Shown piece by piece: positions 1-5,817 of a stretch of DNA of 5,817 nt (its first letter is position 1; each line of letters starts with the position of its first letter). Source of the DNA: an uncultured Bacteroidales bacterium (GTDB taxonomy: Bacteria > Bacteroidota > Bacteroidia > Bacteroidales > JAUNSR01); NCBI GenBank assembly GCA_947074165.1, contig CAMTOT010000203.1:1-5817 (forward strand), given 5' to 3'. A model generated the notes under the pieces. The model was not told the DNA's origin. It searched no databases and saw only the letters and a list, made by a program, of their open reading frames with translations. Both the position numbers and the translations under genes were made by a program.

Positions 1-53
1 GCATACGAGATACTGAGCGGTGACTGGAGTTCAGACGTGTGCTCTTCCGATCT
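1..53 (+). other. Untrimmed Illumina P7-side adapter with i7 index
   Basis: This is synthetic library sequence, not genomic DNA. Positions 1-11 are the 3' part of the P7 flow-cell oligo (ending CATACGAGAT). Positions 12-19 (ACTGAGCG) occupy the 8-base i7 index slot. Positions 20-53 are the standard TruSeq-type read-2 primer site ending GCTCTTCCGATCT. The first 13 bases of the full P7 oligo are absent. Genomic sequence begins at 54. Any open reading frame starting before 54 is an artefact. Confidence 0.98.
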
Positions 54-62
54 CTGTATATT

Positions 63-557
63 TTATCTTTTCATATTTTCTTTAAGCATACTTCGAGACT
101 TGTGTATTCTACTTTTTACAGTGCCTATAGGTATATTCATCTTCTCAGCTATATCATTATACTTATATCCCGCTATATGCATAAGAAATACTTCTTTCAG
201 TTCCGGTTTTAGTGATTCGATATAGCCGTTTATCTGGTTGAGCTCAATTGATGTTTCTGTATCGTTATGAGAAAGACAGCTGTTTTCCCCAAGATTATAG
301 ATATCGTCGCATCTTATCACATGTTCCATTACTCTTTTCTTCTTAACGCAGTCATTAAAGAAGATATTACGCATCATAATAAAGATCCAGGATTTGAAAC
401 TTATATCTGCATGATATTTATTGTAATTGTCAAGTACTTTAAGAGATGTTTCCTGTACGAGGTCATTTGCCTCGTCTTTGTCTCTTGTGAATTTTAATGC
501 AATTTTAAACAGATTCTTCTGTTCATTAACTAATTTTTCAGATAGATACGATTTCAT
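63..557 (-). CDS. ECF-type RNA polymerase sigma factor (sigma-70 family)
   Basis: This cytoplasmic alternative sigma factor would bind core RNA polymerase and direct it to a specific promoter set. At 164 residues it has the usual ECF size, with only regions 2 and 4. Region 2 spans about residues 10-72: DLVQET at 32-37 is the region 2.2 core-binding signature, and 54-69 (FKSWIFIMMRNIFFND) is the conserved region 2.3/2.4 helix for -10 melting and recognition. A variable linker (about 73-105) contains C83 and C94. Region 4 spans about 110-160, with its helix-turn-helix ending in GTVKSRIHKSR (145-155), the -35 recognition helix. The start is fixed by two consecutive in-frame TAA codons 7-12 bases upstream, with no other start between. 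The leader has no obvious Shine-Dalgarno, as is common in Bacteroidetes. The gene is complete; its stop lies 9 bases from the adapter, so any anti-sigma or FecR partner downstream is out of view. The regulon cannot be inferred. Confidence 0.95.
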   Translation of the reverse strand: MKSYLSEKLVNEQKNLFKIALKFTRDKDEANDLVQETSLKVLDNYNKYHADISFKSWIFIMMRNIFFNDCVKKKRVMEHVIRCDDIYNLGENSCLSHNDTETSIELNQINGYIESLKPELKEVFLMHIAGYKYNDIAEKMNIPIGTVKSRIHKSRSMLKENMKR

Positions 558-661
558 TGCGGATTATTATAATAATATTTAATTAAGAATAATAAAAAAC
601 AGTTTTTGATATTTTTAATACCTGCAAGAAATGAATTATTATCTGTTATGAATTGTTATAA

Positions 662-679
662 TGTGAATAAACATTCACA
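662..679. promoter_or_regulatory. Operator-like dyad in the sigma gene leader
   Basis: The sequence TGTGAATAAACATTCACA is a perfect 7-bp inverted repeat around the 4-base centre AAAC. It lies about 105-122 bases upstream of the sigma factor ATG, in the only sizeable non-coding stretch that could hold that gene's promoter. Its TGTGA/TCACA half-sites are separated by 8 bases, which differs from the 6-base spacing of the classical enterobacterial CRP site. Binding by a dimeric regulator, or a small RNA hairpin in the leader, are both possible. No regulator is assigned. Confidence 0.35.
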
Positions 680-697
680 ATAAATAAATTTATTTAT
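680..697. repeat. Perfect 18-bp AT-only palindrome
   Basis: ATAAATAAATTTATTTAT is a perfect, loop-free palindrome made only of A and T, and it directly abuts the dyad at 662-679. It lies downstream of the terminator tail of the GH2 gene and upstream of the sigma gene. It could be a regulator site or an easily melted promoter-proximal element. In such AT-rich DNA it could also arise by chance. Confidence 0.3.
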
Positions 698-700
698 AAG

Positions 701-779
701 TAAAAAATAAAAAACCGCATTAGTCTCTGTAATCCAGGTATCTATAGTTGGTTATTTGGATTTTAGACACTAATGCGGT
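701..779 (-). terminator. Long imperfect hairpin terminator after the GH2 gene
   Basis: On the minus strand this hairpin begins 10 bases after the GH2 stop codon. The arms are 757-779 and 714-736, each 23 bases, pairing at 20 of 23 positions. The pattern is 11 perfect pairs (ACCGCATTAGT with ACTAATGCGGT), one mismatch, 3 pairs, two mismatches, then 6 pairs (AATCCA with TGGATT). The loop is the 20 bases 737-756. The outer arm runs straight into TTTTTTATTTTTT on the minus strand (702-714), giving the stem-plus-U-tract form of a Rho-independent terminator. It should insulate the sigma gene from read-through. The stem is longer and more interrupted than most intrinsic terminators, so a repeated palindromic element or a 3'-end-derived small RNA is an alternative. 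Confidence 0.8.
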
Positions 780-789
780 GAGCAATTTT

Positions 790-3636
790 TTAGTTATATG
801 ATATATTTTTTAGCTCTTCTGTCTCTTTCTGTATACTATTGTGTATAAAAAGAGAAGACAATTTATCAAAAGAGAACTCAAATTCGGGAGAAAAACCTTC
901 TGAGTTCATATAATCAATTAAAGATTTATAAAATTGACGTCCTTCGGTTGTCAGGCATATTTGCCCGATATCACCCATAAAAACCATTAATCCTCCATTT
1001 GAAATCTTTGTTTCGAACAGTAATCCAAGTTTGTGATTTCTTTCAATGTTATCTATTACCTGGATAATCGGATAATAATTGTCCGGCATATCATCAAGAA
1101 TAAGAGGATAGCTGTTTTTAATAATCTGGTACCATTGCCAGTCAGTATGAAATGAAGTAGGGAAGCCGTCAAAGATCTTATGAGTCGGATCTGTCATAAT
1201 TCCCATAGTCCCCGGAGATATCTCTTTACCGGCATTCTTACTTATTGTTTTAAACATTCGATAATTCCAGTAATCAGTCTGAAACAGGCCGCCAACAGTA
1301 ACGGTCTTACATTTTTCTTTTTCCGGGATCAGAAGCACTTTCTTTCCTTCATCCAGATCTTTTTTTATTTTTTCAGACAAAGTGTTTGTAATAATAACCT
1401 CTCCCTTATTTATGTGATTATTCTGAGGATATACCCATATAGGGTATTCATTATTATATTGAGTACCCTCAATATTTATATTTAAAGCAGCTTTGTATGC
1501 CTCACTTTTATGAGGGAGTGTGAGATTTATCTCTCCTAATGACGACAAACCTATTTGAGCCGATATATTAATGCTGTCATGACTAATAATACAGTCTTTA
1601 TCTTTTAATTCCCATTTCAACGTCTTATTCTCTAATTCCTGTGCACTGTAATTGGATACTTTAAGCTCTGCGTTGAATTCGTCTCCTGATGTATAGCAAT
1701 ATTTTTCAAATATAGCAAGAGGTACAACTTCACAACAAAACTTTCTCCAGTCATTAGGAGTGATAAGCTCTTTGCTATCCATAAATGCATCAAGTATGCC
1801 AACATAAGCAGATCCCTGACCAGGATAATCCTGAAGGTCAAGAAGCTGAAATCCTGCCATATCCGCAGAACGAAGGTTCATCTCTATATCAGCCCGGTAT
1901 AGTCTCACCGCCCACTCTCCTGACGCTTTTAGCATTTCTTCCGCTTTGTCTGTCATACCGGCTTTATCAAGTCTGCTTCGGAAAATTTCAAAATTGTGAG
2001 GATATAGAATACCCTGGTATTTCTCAATCTCTTTATAATTAGGGTATATCTGATACTGACCAGTTTCATGTCCAATCACCGGAACCGGAGAGTTTGCCAG
2101 GGCTTTGTCAAAATTATCTATGCAGTTTGGATATGTATTATTTAGGTAGCCACCCTGTTCGGCATCCGCAAAAGAAAAAGAAGCCCTTGCGTGAGATGAA
2201 TAGTCATTGCTCCCTCCAACCCGGCAAGTCACAAGAAAATCTTCTCCGGGAATATGACCTTTCCATCCAAGATAAATATTTGATCCCAGTGCATATAGAT
2301 GTCTGTCATCAATATTCCTAAAATGATCTACAAATTCTGTCATAACTTCGGTCTCACCCCATAGTTCGTTGCCAAGTGCAAACATCACGAATGATGCATG
2401 ATTGCTGTACTCTCGTATAATGTTCTCTCCGTCACTTCTTAAAAAAGACATAAGCTGCTCCTCTTCTTTAGAGAATCCGCCCCATATAGGTAATTCCGGC
2501 TGTAAATATATTCCTACTATATCGGCTGCTTCAAAACAAGCGGCAGGAGGACACCATGAATGAAAACGGCAATGATTAAGTCCATATTCTTTACAGATTG
2601 AGAAATAGCGTATCCACTGCCCGAGGTCCATTGCTGTATGACCCGTGAGAGGAAATACGCAGGCATCATGTTTTCCTCTTAAGAATGTTTTATTGCCGTT
2701 GATTGTAAAGTGTTTATTTTCTGTCTTAAAATCTCTGAGCCCGAAAGAAGTCTCTGTATTATCATATTCACCTAATGATACTCTTAGCTTGTATAGATTT
2801 GGATTAATGTCACTCCATAGCAGGGCTTCACTTCCCATATCATACTCAAATATATAATCGTACGATTGATTGTTCAATTCATATTCTCGTGGAGAAACAT
2901 TGTGTATAAATTTTGAGTTAAATGATTTAGCCTCAATTTTTACTGATTTACCTGCAGGATTTGTATTGTGCGAGATAGATACATGTACTTTTATTAATTT
3001 AGATTCTGCATCAGGATAAACTTTTACTGATGTAATATGTGCTTTATTAAGGGCACATAATTCAATTTTACCTATTATGCCATTCCAGTTTGTTTGAGTT
3101 GACTCAGTGCAAGCGTGTGAATTTGAAACAATCTGTGCAGGTATGCTTTCTCCATTATCAATCCTGAGTGTTATAGTGTGTCTGCCCGGCGTAAGATATG
3201 ATGATAGTTTATACCTGTGTGGCGCAGAAATAGAGTTACGACTACCGATATAGTTATCATCAATCCATAGCATTGACGGTCTGGTACGTTCAAGCATTAA
3301 TTCTATATCTTTATTTTCCCAATCAGAAGGTATTACTACATCTCTTTTATACCATGCGGGTCCTGTGTAAGTGTATTTTCTTGTCAGATTGGTTGTACAT
3401 GTTGTATCTGTGTTTTTATTTCCCTTCATATTAGTATCTGTAGTACCCGGCAGATTCACTATCTCGCTAAATCTCGTTTGTTGATACTTCTCTACAATCC
3501 CTTTATTATTGTAATCAACAGTGAACTGCCATTCCCCACTTAGATCAATATAGCTGCGATACTCCTTTTTTGGATCAATAAGCCAAAAAAGCAACAATAA
3601 AGATGCAGCCAGCACGGCTAGGATTTCTCTTCTCAT
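790..3636 (-). CDS. Exported GH2-family glycoside hydrolase with extra C-terminal domain
   Basis: This predicted retaining exo-beta-glycosidase has 948 residues and appears complete. An N-terminal hydrophobic stretch (residues 5-20) after two arginines predicts export. There is no lipobox Cys and no clear signal peptidase I site, so it may stay anchored in the inner membrane facing the periplasm. The GH2 sugar-binding jelly roll covers about 28-195 (LSGEWQF at 32-38, TQTNWNGIIGKIEL at 180-193). An Ig-like domain follows (about 197-300), then the TIM barrel (about 302-645). LGNELWG at 421-427 gives E424 as likely acid/base, and HETGQYQ at 523-529 gives E524 as likely nucleophile. RFHSWCPP (357-364) and LDLQDYPGQGSAYVG (599-613) are also typical of this Bacteroidetes group as I remember it. 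An Ig-like region (about 645-737) and an alpha/beta domain (about 740-910) end the protein. The start is the only plausible one; an in-frame TAA lies 22-24 bases upstream. Specificity (galactosidase, glucuronidase, galacturonidase or arabinopyranosidase) cannot be read from sequence. The neighbouring GH36 gene suggests plant-glycan breakdown. Confidence 0.93.
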   Translation of the reverse strand: MRREILAVLAASLLLLFWLIDPKKEYRSYIDLSGEWQFTVDYNNKGIVEKYQQTRFSEIVNLPGTTDTNMKGNKNTDTTCTTNLTRKYTYTGPAWYKRDVVIPSDWENKDIELMLERTRPSMLWIDDNYIGSRNSISAPHRYKLSSYLTPGRHTITLRIDNGESIPAQIVSNSHACTESTQTNWNGIIGKIELCALNKAHITSVKVYPDAESKLIKVHVSISHNTNPAGKSVKIEAKSFNSKFIHNVSPREYELNNQSYDYIFEYDMGSEALLWSDINPNLYKLRVSLGEYDNTETSFGLRDFKTENKHFTINGNKTFLRGKHDACVFPLTGHTAMDLGQWIRYFSICKEYGLNHCRFHSWCPPAACFEAADIVGIYLQPELPIWGGFSKEEEQLMSFLRSDGENIIREYSNHASFVMFALGNELWGETEVMTEFVDHFRNIDDRHLYALGSNIYLGWKGHIPGEDFLVTCRVGGSNDYSSHARASFSFADAEQGGYLNNTYPNCIDNFDKALANSPVPVIGHETGQYQIYPNYKEIEKYQGILYPHNFEIFRSRLDKAGMTDKAEEMLKASGEWAVRLYRADIEMNLRSADMAGFQLLDLQDYPGQGSAYVGILDAFMDSKELITPNDWRKFCCEVVPLAIFEKYCYTSGDEFNAELKVSNYSAQELENKTLKWELKDKDCIISHDSINISAQIGLSSLGEINLTLPHKSEAYKAALNINIEGTQYNNEYPIWVYPQNNHINKGEVIITNTLSEKIKKDLDEGKKVLLIPEKEKCKTVTVGGLFQTDYWNYRMFKTISKNAGKEISPGTMGIMTDPTHKIFDGFPTSFHTDWQWYQIIKNSYPLILDDMPDNYYPIIQVIDNIERNHKLGLLFETKISNGGLMVFMGDIGQICLTTEGRQFYKSLIDYMNSEGFSPEFEFSFDKLSSLFIHNSIQKETEELKNISYN

Positions 3637-3660
3637 GGTATTAAAGATTAATGGTTTTTA

Positions 3661-3711
3661 AACAAAAACAGATTTTCTTCCCAACACGAAATGTTGTGAA
3701 AGAAAATCTGT
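3661..3711 (-). terminator. Hairpin terminator between the GH36 and GH2 genes
   Basis: The minus-strand hairpin starts 15 bases after the GH36 stop codon. An outer 12-bp perfect stem (3700-3711 with 3668-3679; ACAGATTTTCTT with AAGAAAATCTGT) encloses a small asymmetric internal loop (3 and 2 bases). Inside that is a 5-bp stem (CAACA with TGTTG) capped by a 5-base loop (3687-3691). The outer arm is followed on the minus strand by TTTTGTT. The outer stem is AT-rich, so termination may be partial. It leaves only about 25 bases before the GH2 ATG, which lets it act either as an end-of-transcript signal or as an attenuator within one operon. Confidence 0.72.
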
Positions 3712-3726
3712 ATTAAGTTAATGTTT

Positions 3727-5772
3727 TTATTTCACTTCTTCAAGATAAAGTATCCTGCTGGAGTAATCATTTTGTTTGTGATAGTCCACCTTATGATTAT
3801 ATGGTATTTCCAAGCCGTTGGCCATAAGGAAGGATCCTGTGAATACTTTATTCTCAAAGCTTAAAGGTGCATTGTCTATACGATTAAGCTCTTTAACCAT
3901 GTACCTCTTATTGTTGTCAAGACCTTCCATTGTGACACGAGGTAGGTGCTGATTGTAAAAATGCTCGGTTTTCCACCAATAAAATACGGCTTTATCCTTC
4001 TCTTCAGTTACATACATTAGTGAAGCCACACCAAGTTTATCATACGGTGATATTAGTCGGTAAATTTCACCGAACTGTACGATTGGACGAATATCTTTAT
4101 ACTGTTGTATAGCAAGTCTGCATTGTGCCTTATCTTCTTCGGTCATATCTTTTGGTTGGATCTCCATGCCTAATCGTCCACTCATAGCCACATCAATGCG
4201 ATATTTTAGAGGGATTGTGCGGAATGTCTGATGATTAGGAGTTGCGCTTATATGTGATGCCATCGCGATGGCAGGAAAGAAATAAGATGTTCCCCACTGC
4301 ATATATACTCTTTGCAGCGCATCAGTATTATCGCTTACCCAAAATTCATCGAAGTATGGCATAAGTCCGTAATTGGCCCTACCTCCGCCACTTGCACAGG
4401 CTTGTATCGTAAGATTAGGATAACTTTTACGAATGCGCTGGCACACTTTTTCAAATCCTCTGTGGTATTCGATATACATGTGGCTTTGGTTGTCTTTAGA
4501 GAGATAATTTGAGCCATGATTCATAATAGCCATATTTGCATCCCATTTTATATAATCAATCTCCGGATTATCAATCATAATGTCATCTACGATCTTTACG
4601 ACATAGTCTTGTACCATTGGATTAGCAAGATCCAAAACCAGCTGCGTTCCCCCACGTCCTAATACAGGCTCTCTTTCCGGAGCTTTAATAATCCATTCCG
4701 GATGTTTTTCGTAAAGTTCGCTTGTTGTATTTGCCATCTCAGGTTCTATCCAGATTCCAAACTTTACATTATTTTTTTTTGCATCGCATACCAGTCCGTT
4801 TATTCCATTAGGCAGTTTAACCTTATCAACCATCCAGTCGCCAAGGGACGAGTTATCAGAAAGTCGTTTATATTTGTCTCCAAACCATCCGTCGTCCATT
4901 ACAAATAGTTCTCCTCCCATAGATGCGATATCGCACATCATCTGATCCATACCCTTCTCTGTTATATCGAAATATACACCTTCCCAGCTGTTAAGAAGAA
5001 TCTTACGTTCTTTATCACCATTAGCTATTTTATACTTCCTGCCCCATTTGTGAAAATTCCGACTTGTACCGCTTAGGCCCTCATTACTATATGTTAGAGC
5101 GAGTTCCGGTGTTTTAAATACTTCTCCTTTTCTTAGATTGTAGGATGAATTATCCTCATTAATACCGGCGTAAAAATGATGATATTCGCTGTCATCTGTA
5201 TCTATTTTTAGTTTGTAGTTGCCACTGTAGCAAAGAGCCGCTCCGATTACTCTACCTTTATTCTCAGATGGTTTTCCGTCTAATGAGAACATTATCTCCG
5301 AATGTGCCGTATGAGAGTTGCGTACTCCATCCTTATTTTTAATAATTTTCATTCCCGGTTCAAGTCTTTCCTGCGTGACTTTTCCTTCATTTGCCCATGA
5401 GCCGTATAAATGTGATATCCATACGTTTCCACGTCTTACAGGCAGATAACCTGAAGAGAACTGATTAAGGGTGATGAATTTTTTCTCTTCATGTCTTATC
5501 TCACTCCATGTCTCAATCATATCCACATCATTATATGCTTTATAATGCACATCAACATAAAACGGATATACTTTGTCCCGTAAGCTGATAACGGTAGTAC
5601 TACTATTATCGGTTTTCATATTGTTTATTGAGATAACCTCCATTTCCAGAGACATATTTCCATCTGCGTGACGTACGGCAATGGCCGATTCTCCCGGGCA
5701 TGACATACCGTATGCAGGATAAGCTAAGTGATCAGACATTGAGGATGACGCTACTTGTTTCATATCTTCATC
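3727..5772 (-). CDS. GH36 alpha-galactosidase, 5'-truncated by the insert end
   Basis: This enzyme hydrolyses terminal alpha-1,6-type galactosyl residues from raffinose-family oligosaccharides, galactomannan or similar glycans with retention of configuration. Numbering from the first visible Met (5763), family motifs appear in order: YPAYG 15-19 and other beta-sandwich sequence in the N-terminal third; MDDGWFG 289-295; FGIWIEPEM 335-343; DYIKWDAN 403-410, with D408 the expected nucleophile; CASGGGR 456-462; and WVSDNTDA 475-482, where D478 is the likely acid/base. A C-terminal beta domain ends at residue 678. The frame stays open upstream of that Met through GAT GAA GAT into the adapter. YPAYG normally lies some 70-90 residues from the start in full-length GH36 proteins that I recall, so the true start and any signal peptide are missing. 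Cellular location is therefore unknown. The catalytic part is intact, with no frameshift. The gene is first in a co-directional set with a GH2 enzyme, 90 bases apart. Some GH36 members act on alpha-N-acetylgalactosamine, but the motifs fit the bacterial alpha-galactosidase group best. Confidence 0.95.
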   Translation of the reverse strand, partial: DEDMKQVASSSMSDHLAYPAYGMSCPGESAIAVRHADGNMSLEMEVISINNMKTDNSSTTVISLRDKVYPFYVDVHYKAYNDVDMIETWSEIRHEEKKFITLNQFSSGYLPVRRGNVWISHLYGSWANEGKVTQERLEPGMKIIKNKDGVRNSHTAHSEIMFSLDGKPSENKGRVIGAALCYSGNYKLKIDTDDSEYHHFYAGINEDNSSYNLRKGEVFKTPELALTYSNEGLSGTSRNFHKWGRKYKIANGDKERKILLNSWEGVYFDITEKGMDQMMCDIASMGGELFVMDDGWFGDKYKRLSDNSSLGDWMVDKVKLPNGINGLVCDAKKNNVKFGIWIEPEMANTTSELYEKHPEWIIKAPEREPVLGRGGTQLVLDLANPMVQDYVVKIVDDIMIDNPEIDYIKWDANMAIMNHGSNYLSKDNQSHMYIEYHRGFEKVCQRIRKSYPNLTIQACASGGGRANYGLMPYFDEFWVSDNTDALQRVYMQWGTSYFFPAIAMASHISATPNHQTFRTIPLKYRIDVAMSGRLGMEIQPKDMTEEDKAQCRLAIQQYKDIRPIVQFGEIYRLISPYDKLGVASLMYVTEEKDKAVFYWWKTEHFYNQHLPRVTMEGLDNNKRYMVKELNRIDNAPLSFENKVFTGSFLMANGLEIPYNHKVDYHKQNDYSSRILYLEEVK

Positions 5773-5817
5773 AGATCGGAAGAGCGTCGTGTAGGGAAAG
5801 AGTGTACGTCCTGGTGT
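5773..5817 (-). other. Untrimmed Illumina P5-side adapter with i5 index
   Basis: This is synthetic sequence. AGATCGGAAGAGC starts at 5773, and 5773-5805 is the reverse complement of the TruSeq read-1 primer site. Positions 5806-5813 (ACGTCCTG) fill the i5 index slot; its reverse complement CAGGACGT is, from memory, the TruSeq D507 index. Positions 5814-5817 (GTGT) begin the P5 flow-cell oligo, of which the rest is missing. The genomic insert ends at 5772. Confidence 0.98.

Noticed and set aside
37..225. Plus-strand open frame of 62 codons at the left end
   Set aside because: Its start codon lies inside the adapter sequence and the rest runs antisense to the C-terminal part of the sigma factor gene.
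267..497. Plus-strand open frame of 76 codons
   Set aside because: It lies entirely antisense to the well-supported sigma factor gene and shows no recognisable domain.
662..679. Classical CRP/FNR-type binding site
   Set aside because: The half-sites TGTGA and TCACA match, but the spacer is 8 bases rather than 6, and this regulator logic is not expected in Bacteroidetes. It is kept only as a generic dyad.
780..791. Plus-strand terminator using the T run after 785
   Set aside because: The T run is separated from the hairpin arm by several bases and no plus-strand gene precedes it. The minus-strand tail is much stronger.
1180..2857. Several plus-strand open frames of 70-101 codons, and a 69-codon minus-strand frame at 1632-1841
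   Set aside because: All lie inside the GH2 gene in other frames. The GH2 frame carries continuous family motifs, and these have none.
3637..3667. Bacteroidetes-type -33/-7 promoter for the GH2 gene
   Set aside because: TGTTTTTG near 3663-3670 differs from TAnnTTTG by one base, but no TTTG-like -33 element sits at the right distance and the site overlaps the terminator.
4312..4908. Plus-strand frames at 4312-4512 and 4702-4908, and a minus-strand frame at 4335-4517
   Set aside because: These are shadows of the GH36 catalytic region, which has intact DDGW, KWD and SDNTD motifs in the real frame.
54..5772. CRISPR array, tRNA, rRNA, insertion sequence or phage remnant
   Set aside because: No regularly spaced repeats, cloverleaf-like conserved RNA sequence, transposase motif or terminal inverted repeats were seen. 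Coding sequence occupies nearly all of the insert.

Overview
The window is one library insert of about 5.7 kb (54-5772) flanked on both sides by untrimmed Illumina dual-index adapter (1-53 and 5773-5817). Only the insert is biological. It is AT-rich, has no clear Shine-Dalgarno sequences before its starts, and pairs carbohydrate-active enzymes with an ECF sigma factor. The protein sequences resemble gut- or rumen-type Bacteroidales (Bacteroides/Prevotella-like) homologues as I remember them. No marker gene is present, so the genus cannot be named.

All three genes lie on the minus strand, so transcription runs from high to low coordinates. First is a GH36 alpha-galactosidase (3727-5772) whose 5' end is cut off by the adapter; the first visible Met is probably internal. 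A hairpin terminator follows (3661-3711). Next is a complete 948-residue exported or membrane-anchored GH2 beta-glycosidase (790-3636), followed by a long imperfect hairpin with a T-rich tail (701-779). Last is a complete 164-residue ECF sigma factor (63-557), whose leader holds two abutting palindromes (662-697). The insert ends 9 bases after the sigma stop codon.

The two glycosidases look like part of a Bacteroidetes polysaccharide utilization locus. GH36 would remove terminal alpha-galactosyl groups, and GH2 would remove a beta-linked (or alpha-L-arabinopyranosyl type) sugar from the same or a related plant glycan. No SusC/SusD pair, sensor or transporter is in view, so the substrate is open. 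The sigma factor may belong to the locus or be an unrelated neighbour; a strong terminator separates it from the enzymes and no anti-sigma gene is visible.

I found no CRISPR array, tRNA, rRNA, transposase or phage gene, and no convincing undescribed system. The points most worth a second look are the adapter-bounded molecule, the truncated GH36 start, the two intergenic hairpins, the palindrome pair before the sigma gene, and the unusual N-terminus and extra C-terminal domain of the GH2 protein.
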